Shown: positions 1-6,406 of the stretch, one piece after another | How positions within the stretch are numbered: the stretch's first letter is position 1 | How the letters are laid out: every line of letters begins with the position of its first letter | NCBI GenBank assembly: GCA_963922535.1 | Contig: CAWUIN010000062.1 | Coordinates: 1 to 16,945 of the forward strand | Origin: Tectiglobus sp963922535 | Lineage (GTDB): Bacteria > Pseudomonadota > Alphaproteobacteria > Rhizobiales > Hyphomicrobiaceae | Direction: 5' to 3' | Length of the DNA: 16,945 nucleotides | Program-made: the position numbers and the translations under genes | Notes under the pieces: generated by a model | What the model was told of the DNA's origin: nothing | The model's database searches: none | What the model saw: only the letters and a program-made list of their open reading frames with translations

Positions 1-853
1 AGAAAGGATGAAAAACGATTGTTTCCATTTCATCAGAAAAGATTGGTGTTTTATTGGTCGTTTTACCGATTACTATTCGTTCGCTGTGTACAACCTTACC
101 GTTTTTAACAACACGCACGCTGAACTCAGGGACATTCGACCAAATATATTTGGTGCCCAGTTCACGTGGCATCCAGCGCCACATCTCCATGTTATAAAGC
201 AAGCGTTGTGATAATTTGCTTTTTGAACCATCTGCCTTGCTTTCGTTCTGCAAAGCTTCAAGATACGCAAGCCTCAGTTTTCCGAACTGTTCGTGCTGAG
301 GGTGCAGGCTGTGCAGATAGGCAACCGGATTAGCCGAATTCTGCAGTGTATTGAGGATGACATTTGGGTCTTCAAGAGGCGGCGTGCGGTCAATCGCCAG
401 CGATAAAGCTTTAGGATCCATGCGTCCGCCACGTGCATAGCGTGCATACTTGAGAATAGCGAGAGACATTGCAACTTCAGCTTTAGCCAATGCCGAAGTG
501 GATGGGGTTGATGTTAGCTCAGGCAGGTCAAATTGCCTGGCATTCAGGCCCCACTGCCCTGCATTCTTGATTTCTGCAGCCACTAGTTTGGCTTTTTCAT
601 TCAGACCGTTCCGGTCAATCCAGAGCGGTGGACCGTCGTGGTTGGCGTAATAAAGCGAAAGGTCGCTCACATCGCCAGAAACGCTTTCATCTGAATACAG
701 CCCGATCAGATCGATGCGCTGGCGGGCCAGAATAACCATCGCTTCTTCTGCTGTTATTAACTGTGTGGGGGGATGCGGCTCAATCGCAGACGCTGTATTT
801 GCAATGATAAGACTTGCAAATCCACCCAATACTGACGCACGAATACTTTTCAT
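1..853 (-). CDS. L,D-transpeptidase, YcbB-like (partial, C-terminus beyond window)
   Basis: This is the N-terminal 284 residues of a peptidoglycan L,D-transpeptidase, an envelope enzyme that forms 3-3 (meso-DAP to meso-DAP) cross-links. The frame stays open to base 1, so the gene is cut by the window edge. The start is ATG at 853, with GGAGG nine bases upstream. Residues 1-23 are a signal peptide ending in ASA. Residues from about 65 to 200 match the YcbB-type scaffold region (LYYANHDGPPLWIDRNGLNE, then YARGGRMDPKAL). From about residue 225 the run NMEMWRWMPRELG and then VVKNGKVVHSERIVIGK mark entry into the YkuD catalytic domain. The catalytic His and Cys (SHGCxR motif) are outside the window. 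Rhizobial homologues share the NMExWRWMPRELG and TPIFSDEME signatures. Activity cannot be judged without the C-terminus. Confidence 0.88.
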   Translation of the reverse strand, partial: MKSIRASVLGGFASLIIANTASAIEPHPPTQLITAEEAMVILARQRIDLIGLYSDESVSGDVSDLSLYYANHDGPPLWIDRNGLNEKAKLVAAEIKNAGQWGLNARQFDLPELTSTPSTSALAKAEVAMSLAILKYARYARGGRMDPKALSLAIDRTPPLEDPNVILNTLQNSANPVAYLHSLHPQHEQFGKLRLAYLEALQNESKADGSKSKLSQRLLYNMEMWRWMPRELGTKYIWSNVPEFSVRVVKNGKVVHSERIVIGKTTNKTPIFSDEMETIVFHPF

Positions 854-1241
854 TAAGGTTAACCTCCGACTACACGTCGCAAGTTATAAATTCAGCTGCA
901 CTGAGTTGCCAGACATTGAGGTGTAATTTAAATGTGATCAGGTCCAAGCAATTGCACGAGTGTTGTAATTTTGCATTCTTCCTGTTTTCCCACAGATCTT
1001 CCGGTTGGTCTCGTGTTAATGCAGGGCGGCATTGCCGATCCACTATGGAGATGCAGTGTTTCTGGCTCAAATATCACAGGCTTGGAGGCAGAGTGGTGCG
1101 AAAAAAGCAATCTCCGCAGGTTTTCGCATGGGAATTGACGACACGGCTTAATAGCCACAGTATAAAAGCCTTTGAGCTGGGCATGCTTCAATTCGCGTGC
1201 TATCTTGATATTGCATGATATGCATTAGCCCGCTATGGGTT

Positions 1242-1330
1242 CCCAGCAAAATAAACGCTTTAATTTTAGTTAGAAATAGCCCGCGATATGAGGCTTTGGC
1301 TCGGAAAATTGAAGCGTTTATTTTGCTGGG
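1242..1330. repeat. Long imperfect palindrome upstream of the oxygenase gene
   Basis: The left arm is 1242-1267 (begins CCCAGCAAAATAAACGC) and the right arm is 1305-1330. They are inverted copies matching at 25 of 26 positions, and the single mismatch would be a G-U pair in RNA. The 37-base loop contains TAGCCCGC (1277-1284), which also occurs just outside the left arm (1226-1233). The element ends 43 bases before the start codon at 1374, so it could lie in the mRNA leader or be a dispersed intergenic repeat. I see no second copy in this window. Confidence 0.85.
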
Positions 1331-1362
1331 TGCCCTATGTGGGCCAATCATGCGCTGTAACT

Positions 1363-1366
1363 GGAG
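1363..1366 (+). promoter_or_regulatory. Ribosome binding site for the oxygenase gene
   Basis: GGAG lies seven bases before ATG 1374. It supports that start over an in-frame ATG at 1215, which would force translation through the long palindrome. Confidence 0.65.
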
Positions 1367-1373
1367 AAGCGAG

Positions 1374-2036
1374 ATGACTATTGCACGTCAAAATATCGAG
1401 ACAAATCTGCTCGACAGCTTCAAAGCAAGCCAAGCGAACGAAAGCCCTTACAGGCATTGGTTTTTATCGGATTGCCTTCCGCAGGAAACCTTGCAGGAGG
1501 TGTGCGCTCTTCCATTTTCAGCCCCGGATCTCGATGGTTTATCCGGCAAACGCGAGGTGCATAACGCAACGCGGCGCTACTTCGATGCGGAAAATCGTGC
1601 AACTTACCCGGTTGTCGAAAATGTTTCACAGGCTTTTCAGAGCGATATCGTGTCGCGTGCGATTGAAGATATATTTGTAACGAATCTTGACGGTTCTTAT
1701 CTGCGTATCGAATTTGCTCAGGATACCGATGGTTTTTGGCTTGAACCGCATACGGATCTTGGCGTCAAACTTTTTACATGCTTACTTTATCTGTCTGATG
1801 GGCCAGGTCATTCAGATCTTGGTACTGATATCTATGACATCGACAAGCATCACGTAGCGCGCTCACCGTTCACGCCCAATATGGCAATGGTTTTTATTCC
1901 TTCCGATGTAACATATCACGGCTTCGAGCCGCGTTCTATTACAGGCGTGCGTAAATCTTTAATTATTAATTACGTGACCAGCGAATGGCGTGCACGAGAA
2001 CAGCTGGCATTTCCCGAACAACCGATTAAGCATTAG
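1374..2036 (+). CDS. 2OG-Fe(II) oxygenase superfamily protein
   Basis: This 220-residue cytoplasmic protein has a double-stranded beta-helix iron/2-oxoglutarate dioxygenase pattern. The sequence shows LEPHTDLGVK with H126 and D128, then TYHGFEP with H182, which together give the HxD...H iron triad. R193 (GVRKSLIINY) is placed to bind the 2-oxoglutarate carboxylate. The N-terminal 100 residues include YRHWFLSDCLP and a conserved-looking NATRRYF stretch. The substrate is unknown; such proteins hydroxylate small molecules, sugars or proteins. An upstream in-frame ATG at 1215 would add 53 residues encoded by the palindrome, which I reject. The next gene converges on it, so it is probably monocistronic. 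The family call is firm but the role is open. Confidence 0.82.
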   Translation: MTIARQNIETNLLDSFKASQANESPYRHWFLSDCLPQETLQEVCALPFSAPDLDGLSGKREVHNATRRYFDAENRATYPVVENVSQAFQSDIVSRAIEDIFVTNLDGSYLRIEFAQDTDGFWLEPHTDLGVKLFTCLLYLSDGPGHSDLGTDIYDIDKHHVARSPFTPNMAMVFIPSDVTYHGFEPRSITGVRKSLIINYVTSEWRAREQLAFPEQPIKH

Positions 2037-2053
2037 AAACTAAAGTATCAGCG

Positions 2054-2076
2054 GGTGTGCTAACTGACGGCGCACC
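2054..2076. other. Small hairpin between convergent genes
   Basis: GGTGTGC (2054-2060) and GCGCACC (2070-2076) form a seven-pair stem, with one G-U pair, around a nine-base loop. It sits 17 bases after the oxygenase stop in the convergent gap. No T-run follows directly, so I do not call it an intrinsic terminator. Confidence 0.35.
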
Positions 2077-2117
2077 TGTGGGATGAAAGATGCTGGATGT
2101 TTTGACGTGCACCTTTT

Positions 2118-2741
2118 TTATTCGCCTTTCATAGTGCCAAGTGCATACGATGCTATCGTGGCTAGTGGATCAAGCGACATCCAGACATTTGGGTTGATAT
2201 ACGACTGTCGCATGACATACCGATAGGGAGTTGCCGTCCACAGCTTGACATCTGAATTTTGGTTGTCGAGTATAAAATCACCCTGCGCGGTGCGCGCGGT
2301 CAAAACTGCATGCCCATCTCCACGTTCATCGATCACAACGGTGATCAGTAGAGCACTGGCCGGCCAACCACGGTTCATCAGAATATGCCGCTTTAAGACG
2401 ACATAATCCTCGCAATCGCCGGCTGATTTCGGAAAAGTCCAGTATTCTTCGATGCCATAAACTTCACGATCCGTTGCAGGCGCGATAATGGCGTTGACAT
2501 ATCTGTTAATTTCATCCAGCTCGCCCAAACGCTTCGGAGAAACTTGAAACCGGGCGGTCTCAAAGCCACGGCTCTTGCACTCTGATTTGTGGGCCCTGCA
2601 AAACTCGACAAACCCGAAAGGTGGAGCTGCTTGACCATGCACACGCATGAAACGCGCCTCAGCCTTCAAGCTGCTTGTCAAGCTGAACAGTGTCCCAAAT
2701 AAGCAAAGACAAAGTACGAGGCTGCAACGCAAAAAACTCAT
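2118..2741 (-). CDS. Transglutaminase-like cysteine proteinase (BTLCP family), exported
   Basis: This 207-residue protein has the papain/transglutaminase fold of the bacterial transglutaminase-like cysteine proteinase family. The expected triad is visible: C110 in SAGDCEDYV, H144 in GDGHAVL and D159 in FILDNQ. Residues 1-28 form a signal peptide (MSFLRCSLVLCLCLFGTLF), so it probably acts in the periplasm. Start ATG 2741 is preceded by AGGAG. The frame extends upstream to 2828, but that adds no typical sequence and would bury the signal peptide. In gamma-proteobacteria one relative (LapG) cleaves a surface adhesin under control of c-di-GMP. The rhizobial relatives are mostly uncharacterised, and no LapA or LapD homologue is visible here. 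The neighbouring gene is a PilZ protein, a possible but unproven c-di-GMP link. Confidence 0.88.
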   Translation of the reverse strand: MSFLRCSLVLCLCLFGTLFSLTSSLKAEARFMRVHGQAAPPFGFVEFCRAHKSECKSRGFETARFQVSPKRLGELDEINRYVNAIIAPATDREVYGIEEYWTFPKSAGDCEDYVVLKRHILMNRGWPASALLITVVIDERGDGHAVLTARTAQGDFILDNQNSDVKLWTATPYRYVMRQSYINPNVWMSLDPLATIASYALGTMKGE

Positions 2742-2746
2742 AAAAG

Positions 2747-2751
2747 CTCCT
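2747..2751 (-). promoter_or_regulatory. Ribosome binding site fixing the BTLCP start
   Basis: AGGAG on the reverse strand lies five bases before ATG 2741 and places the signal peptide at the N-terminus. Confidence 0.7.
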
Positions 2752-2976
2752 GAACGCAAGTAAACGACTGTTCTAAATTTGCAAATCATGCACGCAGAAT
2801 TAAGACATTTATTTGCGTTGTCTCTCATTGCTGTTTTCCATGCTCCAGCATGTTCCGAGTAAACAGAAAATTCTCTTTTCTTAATGCAGCAACCGGCAGC
2901 ACACCCTGATATGTCACAGGAGTGGGCAAGGCCTGTATTTCAAAGAAAAATTCTGCTGTCAGGTAAAAACAGATAG

Positions 2977-3612
2977 CTATCTAAAATGCCGCCGTACAGC
3001 TGCAGCTTTCTGCGTATCTATAAATGCAACACCAAAACCTTTTCCATGGTGGTGCATAACGCGTGCACGGAGCTTGCCAACTGTGAGCAGGGAGCCAACC
3101 GGCGGGCGGTTCACGCTTTCAAGCAACGCGCTTGAGATTGAGATATCCAGTGCATCGCAATTCTCAATTCTACCGTCCTCAAATCTGACACGAATTGATA
3201 AGTTGGCAAGCTGTATCCGTTTCTGGCTGGAGCGTGCCATTGCAGCGCTGTGGATACGGTCTTGTTTGCTCAGGAGGCAAAGTTGCGAAGCCAGTTTTTG
3301 CCGGCGGCGCTGCGTGATTGAAAATTCTATGGCAAAACCGTCATCTAAAGTCTTCACGGCCTTGCCCTCCAGACCGCCCAATGTATCGAAATAGGCGACA
3401 ATGAACTCTCCTGTCGCAACGGCATGGGGCGAGGCAATTTCAGCGCCTGTAACCGAGATTTTGCGTAGGCTGCAGGGAAATTCATTTTTACACGAACGCA
3501 TGTATCTGCCGAACAAAGTTATTTCGAGGGGCTCGTCGTTCGCGCGTCCCGGCGGCATGCTGATTGATGGAACGGTGGTGATGGAGAGAACTTTTTGCGT
3601 GTGCGTTGACAT
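2977..3612 (-). CDS. Tandem PilZ-domain protein
   Basis: This 211-residue cytoplasmic protein has two PilZ-like domains, the usual c-di-GMP receptor fold. Domain one covers about residues 33-108 (FGRYMRSCKNEFPCSLRKIS, then GFAIEF). Its RxxxR-like basic run and KISVTG correspond to the ligand motif (D/N)xSxxG with K in place of D/N. Domain two covers about residues 130-205 (RVRFEDGRIENCDALDIS, then GKGFGVAFI). Its DxSxx turn lacks the final Gly, and no RxxxR is evident. Nucleotide binding, if any, is therefore likelier in domain one and may be weak. I chose ATG 3612, preceded by AGGGGG; the open frame extends to a TTG at 3705 with no supporting signal. It may regulate motility, polysaccharide or cell-cycle functions, but no partner is visible. 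Confidence 0.8.
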   Translation of the reverse strand: MSTHTQKVLSITTVPSISMPPGRANDEPLEITLFGRYMRSCKNEFPCSLRKISVTGAEIASPHAVATGEFIVAYFDTLGGLEGKAVKTLDDGFAIEFSITQRRRQKLASQLCLLSKQDRIHSAAMARSSQKRIQLANLSIRVRFEDGRIENCDALDISISSALLESVNRPPVGSLLTVGKLRARVMHHHGKGFGVAFIDTQKAAAVRRHFR

Positions 3613-3620
3613 GGAGACGC

Positions 3621-3628
3621 AGCCCCCT
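3621..3628 (-). promoter_or_regulatory. Ribosome binding site fixing the PilZ start
   Basis: AGGGGGCT on the reverse strand lies eight bases before ATG 3612. It favours this start over the upstream TTG at 3705. Confidence 0.55.
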
Positions 3629-3756
3629 GTGCAAATCCGAATGGTTAATAAAGGCCTCTTGAATTCCTCATTCAGATATGGGGGAGATTGTTTAACAAAA
3701 TACAAATATTGCGTTCGCGGATGGTATAAAATGGAACATTATCGCGATGAAACATC

Positions 3757-3874
3757 CTAGTGGTCTGTATCGCTTTAAATGTCAGGGTAGGATCACGTAT
3801 CCCGGTCTGCCCTTCTGTTCACAAACCGGGATACGCGATCCTACCCCGACATTTAAAGCGATACAGACCACTAG
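3757..3874. repeat. 118-bp near-perfect palindromic element bounded by CTAG
   Basis: The arms 3757-3806 and 3825-3874 are 50 bp each and match as inverted copies at 48 of 50 positions, around an 18-base loop. Both ends are CTAG. The right end overlaps the scoB stop codon, TAG read on the reverse strand at 3871-3873. The RNA form would be a very stable hairpin and could end scoAB transcription, although it lacks a T-run. Size and design recall the Bru-RS palindromic repeats of Brucella (about 100 bp, intergenic, many copies). I cannot confirm sequence identity to them. The terminal motif GATACAGACCAC recurs at 12891-12902. Confidence 0.93.
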
Positions 3875-4500
3875 TTGACCAGGGTTGCCTCGGTTTTTTC
3901 GCGGATTTCGCGCTCCGTGACTTCGGGCGCGATCTCGATCATCCTGAGCCCGCCCTCGGCAACATCGAAGACGCCAAGGTTGGTGATGATGCGGTCGACA
4001 ACACCAACTCCGGTTAACGGCAAGGTGCATCTTTTAAGCAGCTTTGGTGTGCCGGTTTTGCTGGTATGATCCATGATCACCAGAACCCGGCCGACCCCGG
4101 CAACCAGATCCATGGCCCCTCCCATGCCTTTGACGAGCTTGCCTGGGATCATCCAGTTAGCAAGATCGCCGTTTTCAGCAACTTCCATTGCCCCAAGTAT
4201 TGCGAGGTTGATGTGTCCGCCGCGGATCATGGCAAAGGAATCGGCGGAAGAGAAATAACTGGTACGGTCAAGTTCCGTGATTGTCTGCTTGCCGGCGTTG
4301 ATAATATCGGCGTCTATTTCATCCTCGGTCGGAAATGGCCCCATGCCGAGCATGCCGTTTTCCGATTGCAATGTCACATCGATACCATCGGGAATGTAAT
4401 TGGACACCAGCGTTGGAATGCCAATGCCGAGATTGACGTAAAAGCCATCCTGCAGTTCCCGGGCTGCATGTGCAGCCATCTGGTTGCGATCCCATGGCAT
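3871..4500 (-). CDS. scoB: Succinyl-CoA:3-ketoacid CoA-transferase subunit B
   Basis: This is the beta subunit of a family I CoA-transferase that moves CoA from succinyl-CoA to acetoacetate, giving acetoacetyl-CoA and succinate. It has 209 residues, normal for the separate B subunit. LGIGIPTLV (24-32) is followed by SENGMLG, where E47 is the nucleophile that forms the glutamyl-CoA thioester. MDLVAGVGRVLVIMDHTSK and the NLGVFDV stretch are typical of the family. Start ATG 4500 has GGGGA upstream and lies 11 bases after the scoA stop, so the pair is translationally coupled. The TAG stop falls inside the terminal CTAG of the palindromic element. In PHB-making bacteria this enzyme recovers acetoacetate from polymer breakdown, which fits with phaC nearby. 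A different short-chain acid acceptor cannot be excluded. Confidence 0.93.
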   Translation of the reverse strand: MPWDRNQMAAHAARELQDGFYVNLGIGIPTLVSNYIPDGIDVTLQSENGMLGMGPFPTEDEIDADIINAGKQTITELDRTSYFSSADSFAMIRGGHINLAILGAMEVAENGDLANWMIPGKLVKGMGGAMDLVAGVGRVLVIMDHTSKTGTPKLLKRCTLPLTGVGVVDRIITNLGVFDVAEGGLRMIEIAPEVTEREIREKTEATLVN

Positions 4501-4511
4501 GGCGGTTCCCC

Positions 4512-5207
4512 TTAAGCTGTGCGTACAGTGCGCTGTTCAATACGCTTTTCGTGTTTGCCCTCGATAATCCGTTGGACGAAAATGCCAGGCGTATGGATAA
4601 GGTCTGGATCAAGGGTGCCGGTTGGGACAAGTTCCTCGACCTCTGCCACGGTTACCGTGCCAGCCATGGCGCAAAGCGGATTGAAGTTACGGGCGGCTTT
4701 GCGATAGATCAGGTTGCCTTGTCCATCGCCTTTCCAAGCCTTAACAATGGCAAGATTCGCGCGAATACCGCGTTCCAGGATGTATGTCTCGCCATCAAAA
4801 TTCTTGTGTTCCTTGCCTTCAGCAATCTCAGTCCCAACGCCGGTTTTGGTATAAAAACCCGGAATACCCGCACCGCCGGCCCTGAGGCGCTCGGCGAGCG
4901 TACCTTGCGGATTGAACTCAATCTCCAATTCGCCGGCCAGATACTGGCGCATAAATTCGTCGTTTTCACCAACGTAGGATGAAACCATTTTTTTGATTTG
5001 CCTGGTCTTGAGCAATAAGCCAAGACCAAAATCATCGACGCCGGCGTTATTTGACACAACGGTCAGACCCTTAGTGCCCTTATCACGGATGGCTGCGATC
5101 AGATTTTCCGGAATACCACAAAGACCAAAACCACCGGCGGCAATCAACATGCCATCTTCGAGGACACCGTCCAATGCCGCTGTCGCATCAGCATAGATTT
5201 TTTTCAT
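4512..5207 (-). CDS. scoA: Succinyl-CoA:3-ketoacid CoA-transferase subunit A
   Basis: This 231-residue protein is the alpha subunit partner of the downstream B subunit, forming the cytoplasmic heteromeric family I CoA-transferase. The glycine-rich AAGGFGLCGIPENLI (about 23-37) is the CoA-binding signature of subunit A. SNNAGVDDFGLG, then the FNPQGTLAERLRAGGAGIPGF run, and GDGQGNLIYRKAARNFNP are further hallmarks. Length is normal. Start ATG 5207 has GGAGG with a nine-base spacer. It begins an operon with scoB. The 184-bp gap to glpX upstream probably carries its own promoter, but I could not fix the hexamers. Typical orthologues act in ketone body or PHB-derived acetoacetate use. Confidence 0.93.
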   Translation of the reverse strand: MKKIYADATAALDGVLEDGMLIAAGGFGLCGIPENLIAAIRDKGTKGLTVVSNNAGVDDFGLGLLLKTRQIKKMVSSYVGENDEFMRQYLAGELEIEFNPQGTLAERLRAGGAGIPGFYTKTGVGTEIAEGKEHKNFDGETYILERGIRANLAIVKAWKGDGQGNLIYRKAARNFNPLCAMAGTVTVAEVEELVPTGTLDPDLIHTPGIFVQRIIEGKHEKRIEQRTVRTA

Positions 5208-5391
5208 GCCACCTGCCTCCTGATAAATTTCAACTTAAGTTTAAATGCATAACGATAACGTGGCAAACGGCAAGTTTTGGTTCTCAGGGCTGATGGCGTT
5301 CCCAAGTAAGGTGAAAGGCGGATATTCTATCAAGCAAATGTAACAGGAAAAGCTTCTCCCAATACTCTATTTGGTCTAGAAAACCACAGCA

Positions 5392-6357
5392 TCAGAGCAT
5401 GGCAAGCTTGTTACCGATGTTGCGGAACGTGGTTTTGACGCGTCGCACAGTGCCTGTTTTGGAACGCATGACAACCGTCTCCGTTTCAGCAAAATCGCCA
5501 CGGAAACGCACGCCATCCAAAAGAGAACCGCCAGTTACACCGGTTGCCGAAAAAATCACGTCGCCGGATGCCATGTCGTCCATGGTGTACTTCTTTGTGA
5601 CATCGGCGCCCATTTTTTCGGCGCGCTGGCGCTCATGATCGTTGGACGGGAGCAGCCGGCCCTGCATCTGGCCGCCAATGCATTGCAGTGCAGCAGCGGC
5701 AAGCACCCCTTCCGGAGCCCCGCCTGAGCCCATGTAAATATCAATATTTGTCTGTGAAGTGTCTGTTGTCCAGATAACGCCGGCAATGTCACCATCCGGG
5801 ATTAGCTGTACGGCAGCGCCTGTTTCGCATACGGCGGAAATCAGGTTGGCATGACGTGGACGATCCAGTATGCAGGCTGTAATTTCCTCAACCGAAACGG
5901 ACTTTGCTTTGGCGAGTGCCTTGATGTTATCCTGTGGCGTTGCATCGAGGTCCACAACACCTTCCGGTAGGCCGGGGCCGACGGCTATTTTTTCCATATA
6001 CATATCGGGTGCATGCAACAGGCCACCACGTTCTGAAATCGCAAGAACGGCCAGCGCGTTCGGCATATTCTTGGCGCAGATGGTGGTGCCTTCAAGCGGA
6101 TCAACGGCAATATCGACGGCTGGTCCTTCACCGGTGCCAACTTTTTCACCGATGTAGAGCATCGGCGCTTCGTCCATCTCGCCTTCGCCGATTACCACGA
6201 TGCCATCAATATTGATGCGCCCCAGTTCCTTGCGCATTGCATCCGTGGCGGCCTTGTCGGCAGCTTTGACATCACCACGTCCGCGAAGCCTGGCGGCCGC
6301 AATTGCTGCGCCCTCCGTGACGCGACCAACTTCCAACACCAGTGTCCGGCCTAACAT
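5392..6357 (-). CDS. glpX: Class II fructose-1,6-bisphosphatase
   Basis: This 321-residue cytoplasmic enzyme hydrolyses fructose-1,6-bisphosphate to fructose-6-phosphate in gluconeogenesis. The GlpX metal and substrate residues are present: D34 in KAADKAAT, E58 in VIGEGEMDEAPM, and D86, E89, G90 and T91 in VDPLEGTT. Family members more often have GEGERDEAPM, so M61 replaces R. Later motifs are ERGGLLHAPDMYMEK, GSGGAPEGVLAAAAL and FSATGVTGG. I chose ATG 6357; the frame runs on to a TTG at 6393, but family members start close to the MLGRTLVLEVGRVTEGAA segment. It follows hom by 49 bases on the same strand, suggesting an operon with hom and the aminotransferase. Rhizobial genomes commonly keep hom-glpX together. 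Confidence 0.95.
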   Translation of the reverse strand: MLGRTLVLEVGRVTEGAAIAAARLRGRGDVKAADKAATDAMRKELGRINIDGIVVIGEGEMDEAPMLYIGEKVGTGEGPAVDIAVDPLEGTTICAKNMPNALAVLAISERGGLLHAPDMYMEKIAVGPGLPEGVVDLDATPQDNIKALAKAKSVSVEEITACILDRPRHANLISAVCETGAAVQLIPDGDIAGVIWTTDTSQTNIDIYMGSGGAPEGVLAAAALQCIGGQMQGRLLPSNDHERQRAEKMGADVTKKYTMDDMASGDVIFSATGVTGGSLLDGVRFRGDFAETETVVMRSKTGTVRRVKTTFRNIGNKLAML

Positions 6358-6406
6358 TGCAATTCTCTCCCAGTCCTTTGTATCTCGCACCAAATCTCAG
6401 CAGTTT

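Larger units (their letters stand above)
854..1373. other. Intergenic region between divergent genes
   Basis: This 520-bp gap separates the L,D-transpeptidase (reverse) from the oxygenase-like gene (forward). Several short frames cross it on both strands, but none has a family resemblance, a good ribosome site or a coherent composition, so I call no gene. It must hold the promoter of the L,D-transpeptidase near its left end. On the right it contains the inverted repeat at 1242-1330. A short perfect palindrome, TGCAT-GAT-ATGCA, lies near 1212-1224. I could not place a promoter with confidence. Confidence 0.6.

Noticed and set aside
814..1218. 134-codon open frame on the forward strand
   Set aside because: It starts inside the L,D-transpeptidase 5' end on the opposite strand, has no ribosome site and no recognisable motif.
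1215..1373. Upstream 53-codon extension of the oxygenase-like gene
   Set aside because: It is encoded by the palindrome and its mirror frame gives a similar peptide on the other strand. ATG 1374 has a ribosome site and starts the family-like sequence.
3757..3874. Palindrome as a miniature insertion sequence with target duplication
   Set aside because: CTAG at both ends is itself palindromic and could be part of the repeat. No empty site is available here, so a target duplication cannot be claimed.
3401..4017. Forward-strand frames crossing the PilZ 5' end and the palindrome
   Set aside because: They are antisense shadows of the PilZ and scoB genes or translations of the repeat itself.
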